NCBI GenBank assembly: GCA_965276715.1
Contig: OZ255622.1
Coordinates: forward strand, 868,001 to 932,000
DNA length: 64,000 nt
Reading direction: 5' to 3'
Source of the DNA: CAXTPV01 sp965276715
GTDB lineage: Bacteria > Pseudomonadota > Alphaproteobacteria > Acetobacterales > Acetobacteraceae
Shown: positions 34,164 to 42,244 of the stretch, piece by piece
Layout of the letters: each line of letters begins with the position of its first letter
Numbering within the stretch: position 1 is the first letter of the stretch
The notes under the pieces: model-generated
What the model was told of the DNA's origin: nothing
What the model saw: only the letters and a program-made list of their open reading frames with translations
Database searches by the model: none
Position numbers and translations under genes: made by a program

Positions 34164-35620
34164 CGGCTTTCGTAATGGTCGGCCACGAGCCGGTCGAGCA
34201 GCCGGACGCCGAACGCGGTCGCCCCCTTGGGCGTGGTGGGCGCGTCCTTGCTGGCCCAGGCCATGCCGGCGATGTCGAGATGCGCCCACGGCACGTCGCC
34301 CACGAAACGCTTGATGAAGTGCGCCGCCGTGATCGAGCCGCCGGGGCGGCCGCCGATGTTCTTCATGTCGGCGATCTGGCTGTCGAGCCCCTTGTCGTAG
34401 GCCTCGTCGAGCGGCATCCGCCAGACCTTCTCGCCGGTCGCCTCGCCGGCCTGGCTCAGGCGGGCAGCGAGTTCGTCGTCGTTGGAGAACAGGCCGGCAT
34501 ATTCGTGGCCGAGGCCCACGATGATCGCGCCGGTGAGCGTCGCGAGATCGACGATGGCGCGCGGATGGAAGCGGTCCTGCGCGTACCAGATCACGTCGGC
34601 GAGCACGAGGCGGCCTTCGGCGTCGGTGTTGATGACCTCGATGGTCTGGCCGGACGCGCTGCGCACGACGTCGCCGGGGCGCTGCGCGTCGCCCGAGAGC
34701 ATGTTCTCGACGAGGCCGAGCAGGCCGACCGCGTTGACGTGCGCGCGCCTGCCGGCGAGCGCCATCATCAGGCCGGCGACGGTGCCGGCGCCGGCCATGT
34801 CCCACTTCATGTCCTCCATGCCGCCGGCCTGCTTGATCGAGATGCCGCCGGAGTCGAAGGTGACGCCCTTGCCGACGAAGGCGATCGGGGCTTCATCGCC
34901 GCCGCCGTTCCAGCGCATGACGACCATGCGCGGCTTGTTCTCGCTGCCCTGTGCCACGCCGAGCAGGGCGCCGAAGCCGAGCTTTTCCATCTCCTTGCGG
35001 CCGAGCACCTCGACCTCGAGCCCGTGGCCCGCGATGGCCTCGCAGCGGTCGGCGAATTCGGCCGGCGTGAGGATGTTGGCGGGCTCGCTGACGAGCTCGC
35101 GGGCGAAGAAGACGCCGCGCAGGACCGCCGATGCGGCATGCCAGGCGGGACCGGCGGCGTCGGGATCGCGCGCGAGGATCGAGAGATGCGCGAGGCGCGG
35201 CTTCTCGTCGTCCTTCCGGGTGGTGCGGTAGCGGTCGAAGCGCCAGGCGCGGAGCCCGGCACCGATCGCGGCATGCGGGGCCAGCGCGTCGGGCAGCGTG
35301 TCGGCGGCGAGTGCCGCGCGCTCGTCGCGCGCGAGCTGGGCGATCGCGGTTCCGGCGGCGCGCTCGACCGCGCGCGCGTCGGGCTGCTTGCCGACGCCGA
35401 CCGCCACGACACGCGAGAGGTTCGCCCCGGGAGCCAGGATGGTGACATGGCGGCCGGCCTTGCCGGTGAACTCGGCGGCTTCGAGCGCGCGTCGGATCGC
35501 GCCGCCGGTCGCCTCGTCGGCCGCCGCGTGCAGGCCCATGGGCTCGGCGCCTTCGGGGACGAGAAGGACCAGCGCGCCTCCGGCCGGAAGGATGGCGTTG
35601 GTGAACGAGATCTCGAGCAT
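34160..35620 (-). CDS. pepA: Leucyl aminopeptidase (M17)
   Basis: 486-residue cytosolic two-metal aminopeptidase. The N-terminal macro-like domain runs to about residue 160. The catalytic domain has FVGKGVTFDSGGISIKQ with the metal-binding Lys and Asp, KWDMAGAGTVAGLMMALA, and the M17 signature NTDAEGRLVLAD with the Asp/Glu ligands and catalytic Arg. ATG 35620 has GGAGA 6 bases upstream. It is coupled to holC downstream and divergent from cysQ. Confidence 0.96.
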   Translation of the reverse strand: MLEISFTNAILPAGGALVLLVPEGAEPMGLHAAADEATGGAIRRALEAAEFTGKAGRHVTILAPGANLSRVVAVGVGKQPDARAVERAAGTAIAQLARDERAALAADTLPDALAPHAAIGAGLRAWRFDRYRTTRKDDEKPRLAHLSILARDPDAAGPAWHAASAVLRGVFFARELVSEPANILTPAEFADRCEAIAGHGLEVEVLGRKEMEKLGFGALLGVAQGSENKPRMVVMRWNGGGDEAPIAFVGKGVTFDSGGISIKQAGGMEDMKWDMAGAGTVAGLMMALAGRRAHVNAVGLLGLVENMLSGDAQRPGDVVRSASGQTIEVINTDAEGRLVLADVIWYAQDRFHPRAIVDLATLTGAIIVGLGHEYAGLFSNDDELAARLSQAGEATGEKVWRMPLDEAYDKGLDSQIADMKNIGGRPGGSITAAHFIKRFVGDVPWAHLDIAGMAWASKDAPTTPKGATAFGVRLLDRLVADHYESR

Positions 35621-35694
35621 GGCTGGTCTCCGCTGGCCGGGGTTCAAGGTAGCAGCGTGGAGACGCAAGGCCAGGGCGCACCCGGCGGGTCTCG

Positions 35695-35722
35695 CCCGGC
35701 TTGTTTTGCCCGGCTTGTTTTG
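35695..35722. repeat. Perfect 14-base tandem repeat
   Basis: Two adjacent copies of CCCGGCTTGTTTTG in the 133-base divergent pepA/cysQ intergenic region. This is probably slippage. Changing copy number would alter the spacing of any promoter element there. Confidence 0.7.
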
Positions 35723-35753
35723 CAACCCCGCGCGCGTGCGCGTATCTGGCGTC

Positions 35754-36557
35754 ATGCATCCACCGGCGACGCTGTCCGACGAAGCCCTGGTCTCGCTGGC
35801 GGCCGATCTCGCGCGGCGCGCGGGAGCCGCGATCCTGAGCGTGCGCGCGCGCGGCTTCGCGGTCGAGACGAAGGCGGACCGCTCGCCGGTGACCGAGGCC
35901 GACACGGCGGCCGAGGCGATCATCGTGGACGGCCTGCGCCGGGCCACGGGCATCCCGGTCATCGCCGAGGAGGAGGTCTCGGCGGGACGCGTCGAGCATG
36001 GCTCGCTCGCGACGTTCTGGCTGGTGGATCCGCTGGACGGCACGCGCGAGTTCGCGGCCGGGACGGACGATTTCACGGTCAATATCGGCCTGGTGCGCGA
36101 CGGGCGCGCGGTGCTGGGCGCGGTCGGCGTGCCGGCCCGCGGCGAGCTGTTCCACGGGATCGTCGGCCGGGGCGCCTACAAGCGCAACGCATCGGGCGAG
36201 CGCCGGATCGCGGCGAGGCTGCCGCCCGACGCCGGGCTCGACGTGCTGGCCTCGCGCCATTACGCGAGCGACGAACGCCTCGCGGAGTATCTGCGCGGCC
36301 GCCAGGTGGCGTCGGTGGGCAATATCGGCTCGTCGGTCAAGTTCCTGCATGTGGCAGACGGTCAGGCCGACCTCTATCCGCGGTTCGGCCGGACGATGGA
36401 GTGGGACACGGCGGCGGCGCAGGCGGTGGTCGAGGCGGCCGGCGGCGCGGTGCTCAGGGCCGACGACGGGGCGCCGCTGCGATACGGCAAGGCCGGCTTC
36501 GAGAATCCGGCCTTCGTGTGCACCGGACGCCTTGTTCGGGACGACGCAACGGGATGA
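35754..36557 (+). CDS. cysQ: 3'(2'),5'-bisphosphate nucleotidase (inositol monophosphatase superfamily)
   Basis: 267-residue Mg-dependent, lithium-sensitive-type phosphatase that hydrolyses PAP, the by-product of PAPS-using reactions. Metal-binding motifs are KADRSPVTEAD, the EE of VIAEEEVSAG, WLVDPLDGTREF and, near the C-terminus, MEWDTAAAQAVVEAAGG. PLDGTREF rather than LDGT.NF favours CysQ over inositol monophosphatase. ATG 35754 begins the homologous part. Its stop overlaps the Sua5/TsaC gene by ATGA. Confidence 0.9.
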   Translation: MHPPATLSDEALVSLAADLARRAGAAILSVRARGFAVETKADRSPVTEADTAAEAIIVDGLRRATGIPVIAEEEVSAGRVEHGSLATFWLVDPLDGTREFAAGTDDFTVNIGLVRDGRAVLGAVGVPARGELFHGIVGRGAYKRNASGERRIAARLPPDAGLDVLASRHYASDERLAEYLRGRQVASVGNIGSSVKFLHVADGQADLYPRFGRTMEWDTAAAQAVVEAAGGAVLRADDGAPLRYGKAGFENPAFVCTGRLVRDDATG

Positions 36558-37546
36558 CCGAACGCCTGGCGGCGGATGCCGCCGGCATCGCACGGGCCGC
36601 GTCGCTGCTCGCCGCGGGGGCGTTGGTCGCGTTCGGGACGGAGACGGTCTACGGGCTTGGCGCGGATGCCGCCGACGAGCGCGCGGTGGCGCGCGTGTTC
36701 GACGCCAAGGGGCGGCCGCATTTCAATCCGCTGATCTGCCACTATCCGGCCGCCGAGGCGGCGTTCGCCGACACGGAGACGGATGGCAGGGCACGTGCGC
36801 TGGCCCGCGCCTTCTGGCCGGGGCCGCTGACGATGGTGCTGCGACGGAGTCCGAGGTGCCGGGTGACGCTGCTGGCGGGCGCCGGATTGTCGACGGTGGC
36901 GGTCAGGGTGCCGGCGGGGGACGCGGTCGGCACGTTGCTCGGCCTGGTGGGGCGGCCGGTGGCGGCACCGTCCGCCAACCGGTCCGGGCGGATCAGCCCG
37001 ACCGTTGCCGCGCACGTGATCGAGGAGCTCGATGGCAGGATCGCCGCGGTGCTTGATTCCGGCCCGTGCGCGGTGGGGCTCGAGAGCAGCGTCGTCGATC
37101 TGACCGGACCGATGCCGTTCCTGCTGCGGCCGGGCGGGATACCGGCCGAGGCGATCGAGACGGTGGTGGGCGCGCTGGCGCGCGGGATCACGCCGGGACA
37201 GGCCGAGGCCGCGCGCGGGCTGCGCTCACCGGGGCTGATGGTCTCGCACTACGCGCCGGTGCTGCCGGTGCGGCTCGACGCGCGCGATGCGACGCGCGAC
37301 GAGGCGCTGCTGGCGTTCGGGCCGGTCGTGACGGGCGGCGTCGCGGCGGGCCTGACCTGGAACCTGAGCGAGGCGGGAAACCTGATCGAGGCGGCGGCGC
37401 GGCTCTATCGCGGGCTTCGCTTTCTCGATGACGAAGGGCGTAGACTGGGGCTGCAGCGAATCGCGGCGATGGCCGTCCCGGCCTCGGGGCTGGGGATGGC
37501 GATCCGCGACCGGCTGGAGCGTGCGGCAGCGCCAAGATCAGGTTGA
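36554..37546 (+). CDS. L-threonylcarbamoyladenylate synthase (Sua5/YwlC type)
   Basis: 330-residue enzyme that makes threonylcarbamoyl-AMP for the t6A37 tRNA modification. The YrdC domain (residues 1-210) has GALVAFGTETVYGLGADA, KGRPHFNPLICH, FWPGPLTMVLRR and APSANRSGRISPT. A Sua5-type C-terminal domain follows with LRSPGLMVSHYAPVLPV, so it is the long Sua5 form rather than the short TsaC. ATG 36554 overlaps cysQ by 4 bases. Confidence 0.95.
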   Translation: MTERLAADAAGIARAASLLAAGALVAFGTETVYGLGADAADERAVARVFDAKGRPHFNPLICHYPAAEAAFADTETDGRARALARAFWPGPLTMVLRRSPRCRVTLLAGAGLSTVAVRVPAGDAVGTLLGLVGRPVAAPSANRSGRISPTVAAHVIEELDGRIAAVLDSGPCAVGLESSVVDLTGPMPFLLRPGGIPAEAIETVVGALARGITPGQAEAARGLRSPGLMVSHYAPVLPVRLDARDATRDEALLAFGPVVTGGVAAGLTWNLSEAGNLIEAAARLYRGLRFLDDEGRRLGLQRIAAMAVPASGLGMAIRDRLERAAAPRSG

Positions 37547-37558
37547 GCGGTCGGAACC

Positions 37559-38086
37559 ATGCAGTCGATCGATCCGAAGGAACTCAAGACGCTGTCGGAC
37601 ATCCTGGCCCTCGTGCTCGAGGACCAGGTCGGACAGTCGGCCTCCGCGCTGGAGGCATTGCGCGCACGGGCCCGGCGCAATGCGATCACCGGCGGCGCGC
37701 TGAAGAACCTGTTCGTCTCGATCGCCAACGATCCGCCGCCGCCCAAGGTGCGTGCCAAGGAGACCGCGCCGGCGCGCGCGCCGCGCGGCAAGGCGGCGTC
37801 GGCGGCCGCGGAGGTGCAGGCGGCGCATGTGCGGATCGCCCAGCTCGCGGCCGACGTGCGCGATCTGGATCTGCAGCTGAGGACGGCGAACGCGTCGGCG
37901 GCGACCTTGCAGGCGGAGCTTGATGCGACGCGGCAGGCGTATGCGCACGCGCAGGCGGCGCTGCGGCGGGTCGAGGGCGCGCGTGGCGAGCAGCGCGGCA
38001 AGACCGCGCTGCTGTGCGGGATGGCGGGCGGCGGGATCGTGCTGTTGTGCGTGATCCTGCTGCATGCGGCGGGGTTCCCGCTGTAG
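37559..38086 (+). CDS. Hypothetical coiled-coil protein with C-terminal membrane anchor
   Basis: 175 residues, family not recognised. The N-terminal 60 residues are helical and polar (IDPKELKTLSDILALVLE). An Ala/Pro/Lys-rich linker leads into a predicted coiled coil (about 85-145, AQLAADVRDLDLQLRTA), and the C-terminus is a single membrane helix (MAGGGIVLLCVILLHAAGFP). The layout is that of a tail-anchored protein facing the cytoplasm. It follows the Sua5 gene by 12 bases and is likely on the same transcript. Confidence 0.65.
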   Translation: MQSIDPKELKTLSDILALVLEDQVGQSASALEALRARARRNAITGGALKNLFVSIANDPPPPKVRAKETAPARAPRGKAASAAAEVQAAHVRIAQLAADVRDLDLQLRTANASAATLQAELDATRQAYAHAQAALRRVEGARGEQRGKTALLCGMAGGGIVLLCVILLHAAGFPL

Positions 38087-38225
38087 GGCATTGGTAAGGT
38101 CAGGTCCCGGATCGGGTCGTTCATGTCTTTTCAGGACGATTAATTGGCGTCCCCGGCAAGCGTGGCGTCTGGTCGGACGGCCGTTCCTGCTCCGAACCGA
38201 CGGCGCCCCTGGAGGAGACGTCCGG

Positions 38226-39497
38226 ATGTTCACCACCCTGCCCTTCATCAGCGCCCTGCTTCTCAGCGTGATCGTGCCCATGGGCATCTTCCTGGGCCGA
38301 AGCAACATCAGGGCAAGCCGGTTCGAGATCGTCAACGACCTCGAAAAGCTGTTCAGCTTCGCCCGCGAGTCCGGCGGCGACCCGCTCATCATCCCATTGT
38401 TCGAGCTCGTGAAATACAAGTACAAGCCCGCTGCCTTGCGGGCGCCCGACGACGAGAACGCCCACGGCGGCCGCTTCTATGTGGTGCCCGTGCTCATCTA
38501 CGTGACGTTGTCCTTCCTGGGGTTCGCGACCGCTTTCGGAAGCCTGCAGACGCTGCTGTCGATTCCTCTGAACGCGTTCCTGCTCGGAGGCATGCGTGCG
38601 AGCCAGGATGGCGACAGGACCGCGCTCCTGGTGGGGCTCTCCTACACGTTCCTCGGCGGCTATGTCTGGACGATCCAGTATCTCATCCGACGGATCAGCA
38701 ACTTCGACCTGTCGCCGCTGTCGTTCTTCCGGTCGGCGATCCACATCCTGTTCGGCCTGTTCGTCATCGCTTCCCTGTATGGCAGCGGGCTGGTGGGCAT
38801 GTCCGGCAAGCCGCCGGTCGTCGTGTTCGCCTTCGTGGTCGGGTTCTACCCGACGCTGTTCCTCAACGCCGCCATCGCCAGGTTCGCGTGGATGCGGCTC
38901 AAGCGCATCAGTCCCTACTCGCGGGAGCTCCAGGAGGAGATGCCGCTCGACGCCATCCTCGGGATCGACGCGTTCATGAAGTTCAGGCTGAGCGAGTTCG
39001 AGATCGAGGACGTGCAGAATCTCGCCACCATCAATCCGATCCAGATCTTCGTGGAGACGCCCTATGGCCTCTACCAGGTCATCGACTGGGTCGCGCAGGC
39101 GCAACTCATCCTTGCGGTGGGCGCATGGAAGACGGCGCGCCTGCGCGAGATGGGCCTGCGCACGATCTTCGATCTGGAACGAGCGCTGGACAACCCGCGG
39201 CTCAAGTCGGCCCTGCTGGGCATTCTTGCGCCCGGTCCGACCGGACGCGCGCATGACGAGCCGTCGCGGGACGCGGCCGGGACAAGCACGGGGCCGTTCT
39301 CGCGGACGGGGCAGCCGGCCAGGGCGGTCACGGGCAGCAGCGAGGTGCCGCTCGATCCGGCGGACCACGCCGAGGCGCTGGTCTCGATCATCCGCGACGA
39401 CCTGCACGTCAAGCGTCTGCGGCAGATCTGGGACGTGATCGCGAGCCGGGTCGAGGAGCGTCCGAGGGCCGAGGCCAGGATCAGGAGCGTGGCGTAG
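38226..39497 (+). CDS. Polytopic membrane protein with C-terminal HhH-like soluble domain, unknown function
   Basis: 423 residues. About five hydrophobic segments lie in the first 230 residues (FISALLLSVIVPMGIFL; FYVVPVLIYVTLSFLGFATAF; SYTFLGGYVWTIQYLI; IHILFGLFVIASLYGS; VVVFAFVVGFYPTLFLNAA). The soluble C-terminal half contains LRLSEFEIEDVQNLATINPI-like text and REMGLRTIFDLERAL, which looks like a helix-hairpin-helix/SAM-like module. ATG 38226 follows GGAGGAGA by 7 bases; longer upstream reading is rejected. I do not recognise a function. Confidence 0.65.
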   Translation: MFTTLPFISALLLSVIVPMGIFLGRSNIRASRFEIVNDLEKLFSFARESGGDPLIIPLFELVKYKYKPAALRAPDDENAHGGRFYVVPVLIYVTLSFLGFATAFGSLQTLLSIPLNAFLLGGMRASQDGDRTALLVGLSYTFLGGYVWTIQYLIRRISNFDLSPLSFFRSAIHILFGLFVIASLYGSGLVGMSGKPPVVVFAFVVGFYPTLFLNAAIARFAWMRLKRISPYSRELQEEMPLDAILGIDAFMKFRLSEFEIEDVQNLATINPIQIFVETPYGLYQVIDWVAQAQLILAVGAWKTARLREMGLRTIFDLERALDNPRLKSALLGILAPGPTGRAHDEPSRDAAGTSTGPFSRTGQPARAVTGSSEVPLDPADHAEALVSIIRDDLHVKRLRQIWDVIASRVEERPRAEARIRSVA

Positions 39498-39538
39498 ATA
39501 ACCGTGGAACATATCGTGAAAACGGACGTTGGTGGGAC

Positions 39539-39775
39539 ATGACCGATAATCCGAAGATCGACCAGGCGAACGAGCAGGCGCAGCCGTCGAACGCCCAGAA
39601 GGACCCCGCTGACTGGACCACCGGTGGCGAGACGATGACCGGCGCGCAGGCGTCCTATCTCAAGACGCTGTGCGAGGAAGCGGGGCAGGAATTCGACCCG
39701 TCGCTGAGTAAGGCCGACGCGTCCAAGCGGATCGATGCGCTGCGCGGCAGCACCGGCCGCGGGGTCGATCACTGA
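39539..39775 (+). CDS. DUF3072 family small protein
   Basis: 78-residue acidic soluble protein. The C-terminal half GETMTGAQASYLKTLCEEAG and LSKADASKRIDALR matches DUF3072, a SAP-like helical motif of unknown role found in many soil and plant-associated bacteria. It lies 41 bases after the membrane-protein gene on the same strand and has its own region upstream (TATCGTGAAAACGG). Confidence 0.85.
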   Translation: MTDNPKIDQANEQAQPSNAQKDPADWTTGGETMTGAQASYLKTLCEEAGQEFDPSLSKADASKRIDALRGSTGRGVDH

Positions 39776-39820
39776 TCCATGGGGCAGTGACCCGCAGGCC
39801 GGTCCTGCAGCCGGGATCGG

Positions 39821-42211
39821 TCAGCCGCGCGGCGGCAGGCCGATCTGGACGCGCCTGGTCAGGCGCCGGACGCCGGTGGCGGGCGTTCCGCTGATGGCGG
39901 CGAATGGCTGGCTCGCGGCACCCGACGGGGTGATGACGAGTGGCGTTCCTGCTGCAACCGGCAGGGTCACGGTGGTGCCGCCGACATTCAGCGCGATCGG
40001 CCCGGCGGCGACATGGAGCGTTCTGCCGGGCCACGGATTGCGGACCTGGATGAAGCCCGACGCGCCCGGCTCGATCACCAGCGTGGTCGGCACGCCGGCA
40101 CGAACCTGGACGTCGACCCTGGTGTTGTTGCGGACATAGACGCTGCCGTCATAGTCCCAGCCGGGCGGGATCGCGTGGGCGATCTTGATGATGCCGTCAT
40201 AGTCCTCGACGAGCGTCTCGGCGAGGGCGGCTGCGACCACGCCATCCTGCTCGACATAGAATTCGCCCACCGGACTGCCCCAGTTGGCGAGGCCGTTGAC
40301 GAAGGTCTGGTACTGGCTGGTCAGCGCCAGCAATGACGCGCTGACGTCCGCGCCGAAGCCGAGGCGCGCGCCCTGGATCGGATCGAAGCTCCAATCCTCC
40401 TTGTTGGTGTTGGGACGATACTGGAAGGTGCGCTGCTCGACGGCGTAGAGCGGCGACGTGTCGCCGACGAGGTCCCACGGCCAGACCGGTTCGAGACCGA
40501 TGTTCTCGTAGTTGCGGAAGGTCTGGCCGGGATTGTAGCTGTCGGCGATCACGTCGGCGCCGCCGGCGTCGGCGGACGCGGACAGCAGCGTGTAGGGCGG
40601 CTTTTCCTGGGTGCGGGGATAGTCCGGCAGGCTCGAGAGGGACTGGCTGAGTTGCCCCGCCAGTCCGAGGTCCTGGCCGAGGATGAATTCGGCTGAGATC
40701 GTCTCGGGGAAGGTCGCGCGCATGGCGGCGAGATCGGTGGTGGGATCGACCGTGTCCCACTGCGTCTCATGCGCGTTGGACGGGCTGGTGTGCAGCAACC
40801 CGTCCTGGCCCCTGGTCTGGTAGGCGAGCAGGAAGCGGGCGGACTGCGCCATCAGCGGGTAGTTCTGGGCAAGGAACGCCTTGTCGCCGGTGGCCAGATA
40901 CTGGTTCCAGACCCAGTGCGTGACCTCGGCCGCGGTGGAAAGCGTGCGGGCGTTGTAATAGGGCTTCGAGCCGGCGCTGCAATTGAGCCCGATGACGGTC
41001 GACTTCCAGGTGGTTCCGATTTCGTATTCGATACCCTGACCGTTGAAACGCATCGTCTCGGGCGTGCAGATGCCGGGCCTGCCGGCCATGTTCCGCAACG
41101 TCCAGTTCTGGATGTTGACCAGATTGGAACGATACAGATTGAAATACGGGGCATTGAGTTCAGGCAGTCCCGCCGACAGGTTGGCCGAGACCTGCATGCG
41201 CAGGTTCCGGTGCCAGAACGCGGCCGAGTCCCAATGATGGGCGTCCTGGACGGAGGAGAACATGTCGGCGACGCCCGCCTGGCTGCCGGGATAGATCCCG
41301 CCATTCTCGGCGTTGGACGTGTAGAGATAGACGTTGCGCAAATTCTCCATGTATTCGCCGGTGCCGTCCGGCGAGGTCAGCTTGATCAGGCCGGCGCGCT
41401 GCCAGAACGCGTTCCAGGATGCGACGTGCGCGGTGGCCGACAGATCGGCCAGCGATTGCTGCGCGGGCGCGGTGACGTCGCCGGTCCCGGAATAGGACGG
41501 GGCGCCGGCCACGACACGGAAGCTGCCGTCGGTGTCGGGCGTGACGGTGACGGTGATGGTGAGCGGGTCGGTCACCACGGCCGAGACATCGCGGCCGATG
41601 GCGGTGATGGCCGACAGGGCGCCGAAGGTGCGGCCCGATGCGCCGGGGTCGGCGCCGTTGTCGACGAAGGTGCTGGCGAGCGTCCCGCTCGCACCCGAAG
41701 CGGCGGCGACCGGCGTCCGCGGCGACCACAGCTTGAGCTGCACGGTCTGCTGCGTGTTGGGGTTCGCGCCGGTGACGTCGATGATCAGCGCGTCGGTGTT
41801 CGGCTGCACGTAGGCGGTGGCGGTCATGCCGCCGCCGCTTTCGAAGAAGGCGCCATTATAGAGATCGAGCCGTCCCGAATAGTCGGACGCGGCGGTCAGT
41901 GCGGCCAGGCCCGGAATGACGACCTGGCCGGGCGAATAGCGTCCGGGCATGGTGTCGACCCGGTTGAGCTGCGCGGTCAGGCCGTTCGCGGCCCAGACCG
42001 AGACGCCGAGGCGGCCGTTGCCGAGCATCATCGCCTGGTTGGCGGCCATGTTGGGCTGGCCGAGCACGATGTCGGAGCGGCTGACGACGCCCGCCGCATC
42101 GACGACGAACCGGCTGCCGTTCCAGGCGGTGGTCTGTGCCCGGGCCGAGGCGGCCGCCATCGGGATGCAGCTCGCGCCAAGCAGCAGCAGAGAACGTTTG
42201 GCGAAGATCAT
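39821..42211 (-). CDS. Secreted GH95-like glycoside hydrolase, paralogue 1
   Basis: 796-residue exported enzyme with a signal peptide (LLLLGASCIPMAAASARA). The N-terminal beta-sandwich has MLGNGRLGVSVWAANGLTAQ. The central part resembles an (alpha/alpha)6 barrel, with NLVNIQNWTLRNM, TSPSNAHETQWD and PVWPWDLVGD. A beta-rich C-terminal domain follows (PPGWDYDGSVYVRNN). This layout resembles GH95 fucosidase/galactosidase-like enzymes. The sugar specificity is not determined. It lies 33 bases downstream of a close paralogue with the same layout throughout. Confidence 0.75.
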   Translation of the reverse strand: MIFAKRSLLLLGASCIPMAAASARAQTTAWNGSRFVVDAAGVVSRSDIVLGQPNMAANQAMMLGNGRLGVSVWAANGLTAQLNRVDTMPGRYSPGQVVIPGLAALTAASDYSGRLDLYNGAFFESGGGMTATAYVQPNTDALIIDVTGANPNTQQTVQLKLWSPRTPVAAASGASGTLASTFVDNGADPGASGRTFGALSAITAIGRDVSAVVTDPLTITVTVTPDTDGSFRVVAGAPSYSGTGDVTAPAQQSLADLSATAHVASWNAFWQRAGLIKLTSPDGTGEYMENLRNVYLYTSNAENGGIYPGSQAGVADMFSSVQDAHHWDSAAFWHRNLRMQVSANLSAGLPELNAPYFNLYRSNLVNIQNWTLRNMAGRPGICTPETMRFNGQGIEYEIGTTWKSTVIGLNCSAGSKPYYNARTLSTAAEVTHWVWNQYLATGDKAFLAQNYPLMAQSARFLLAYQTRGQDGLLHTSPSNAHETQWDTVDPTTDLAAMRATFPETISAEFILGQDLGLAGQLSQSLSSLPDYPRTQEKPPYTLLSASADAGGADVIADSYNPGQTFRNYENIGLEPVWPWDLVGDTSPLYAVEQRTFQYRPNTNKEDWSFDPIQGARLGFGADVSASLLALTSQYQTFVNGLANWGSPVGEFYVEQDGVVAAALAETLVEDYDGIIKIAHAIPPGWDYDGSVYVRNNTRVDVQVRAGVPTTLVIEPGASGFIQVRNPWPGRTLHVAAGPIALNVGGTTVTLPVAAGTPLVITPSGAASQPFAAISGTPATGVRRLTRRVQIGLPPRG

Positions 42212-42244
42212 GGGCGTTGCTCCGATTTTCTGGATTGCGGCCGT

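Noticed and set aside
34175..36553. Upstream extension of the Sua5 frame across pepA and cysQ
   Set aside because: No homology before ATG 36554; it is antisense to pepA and out of frame with cysQ.
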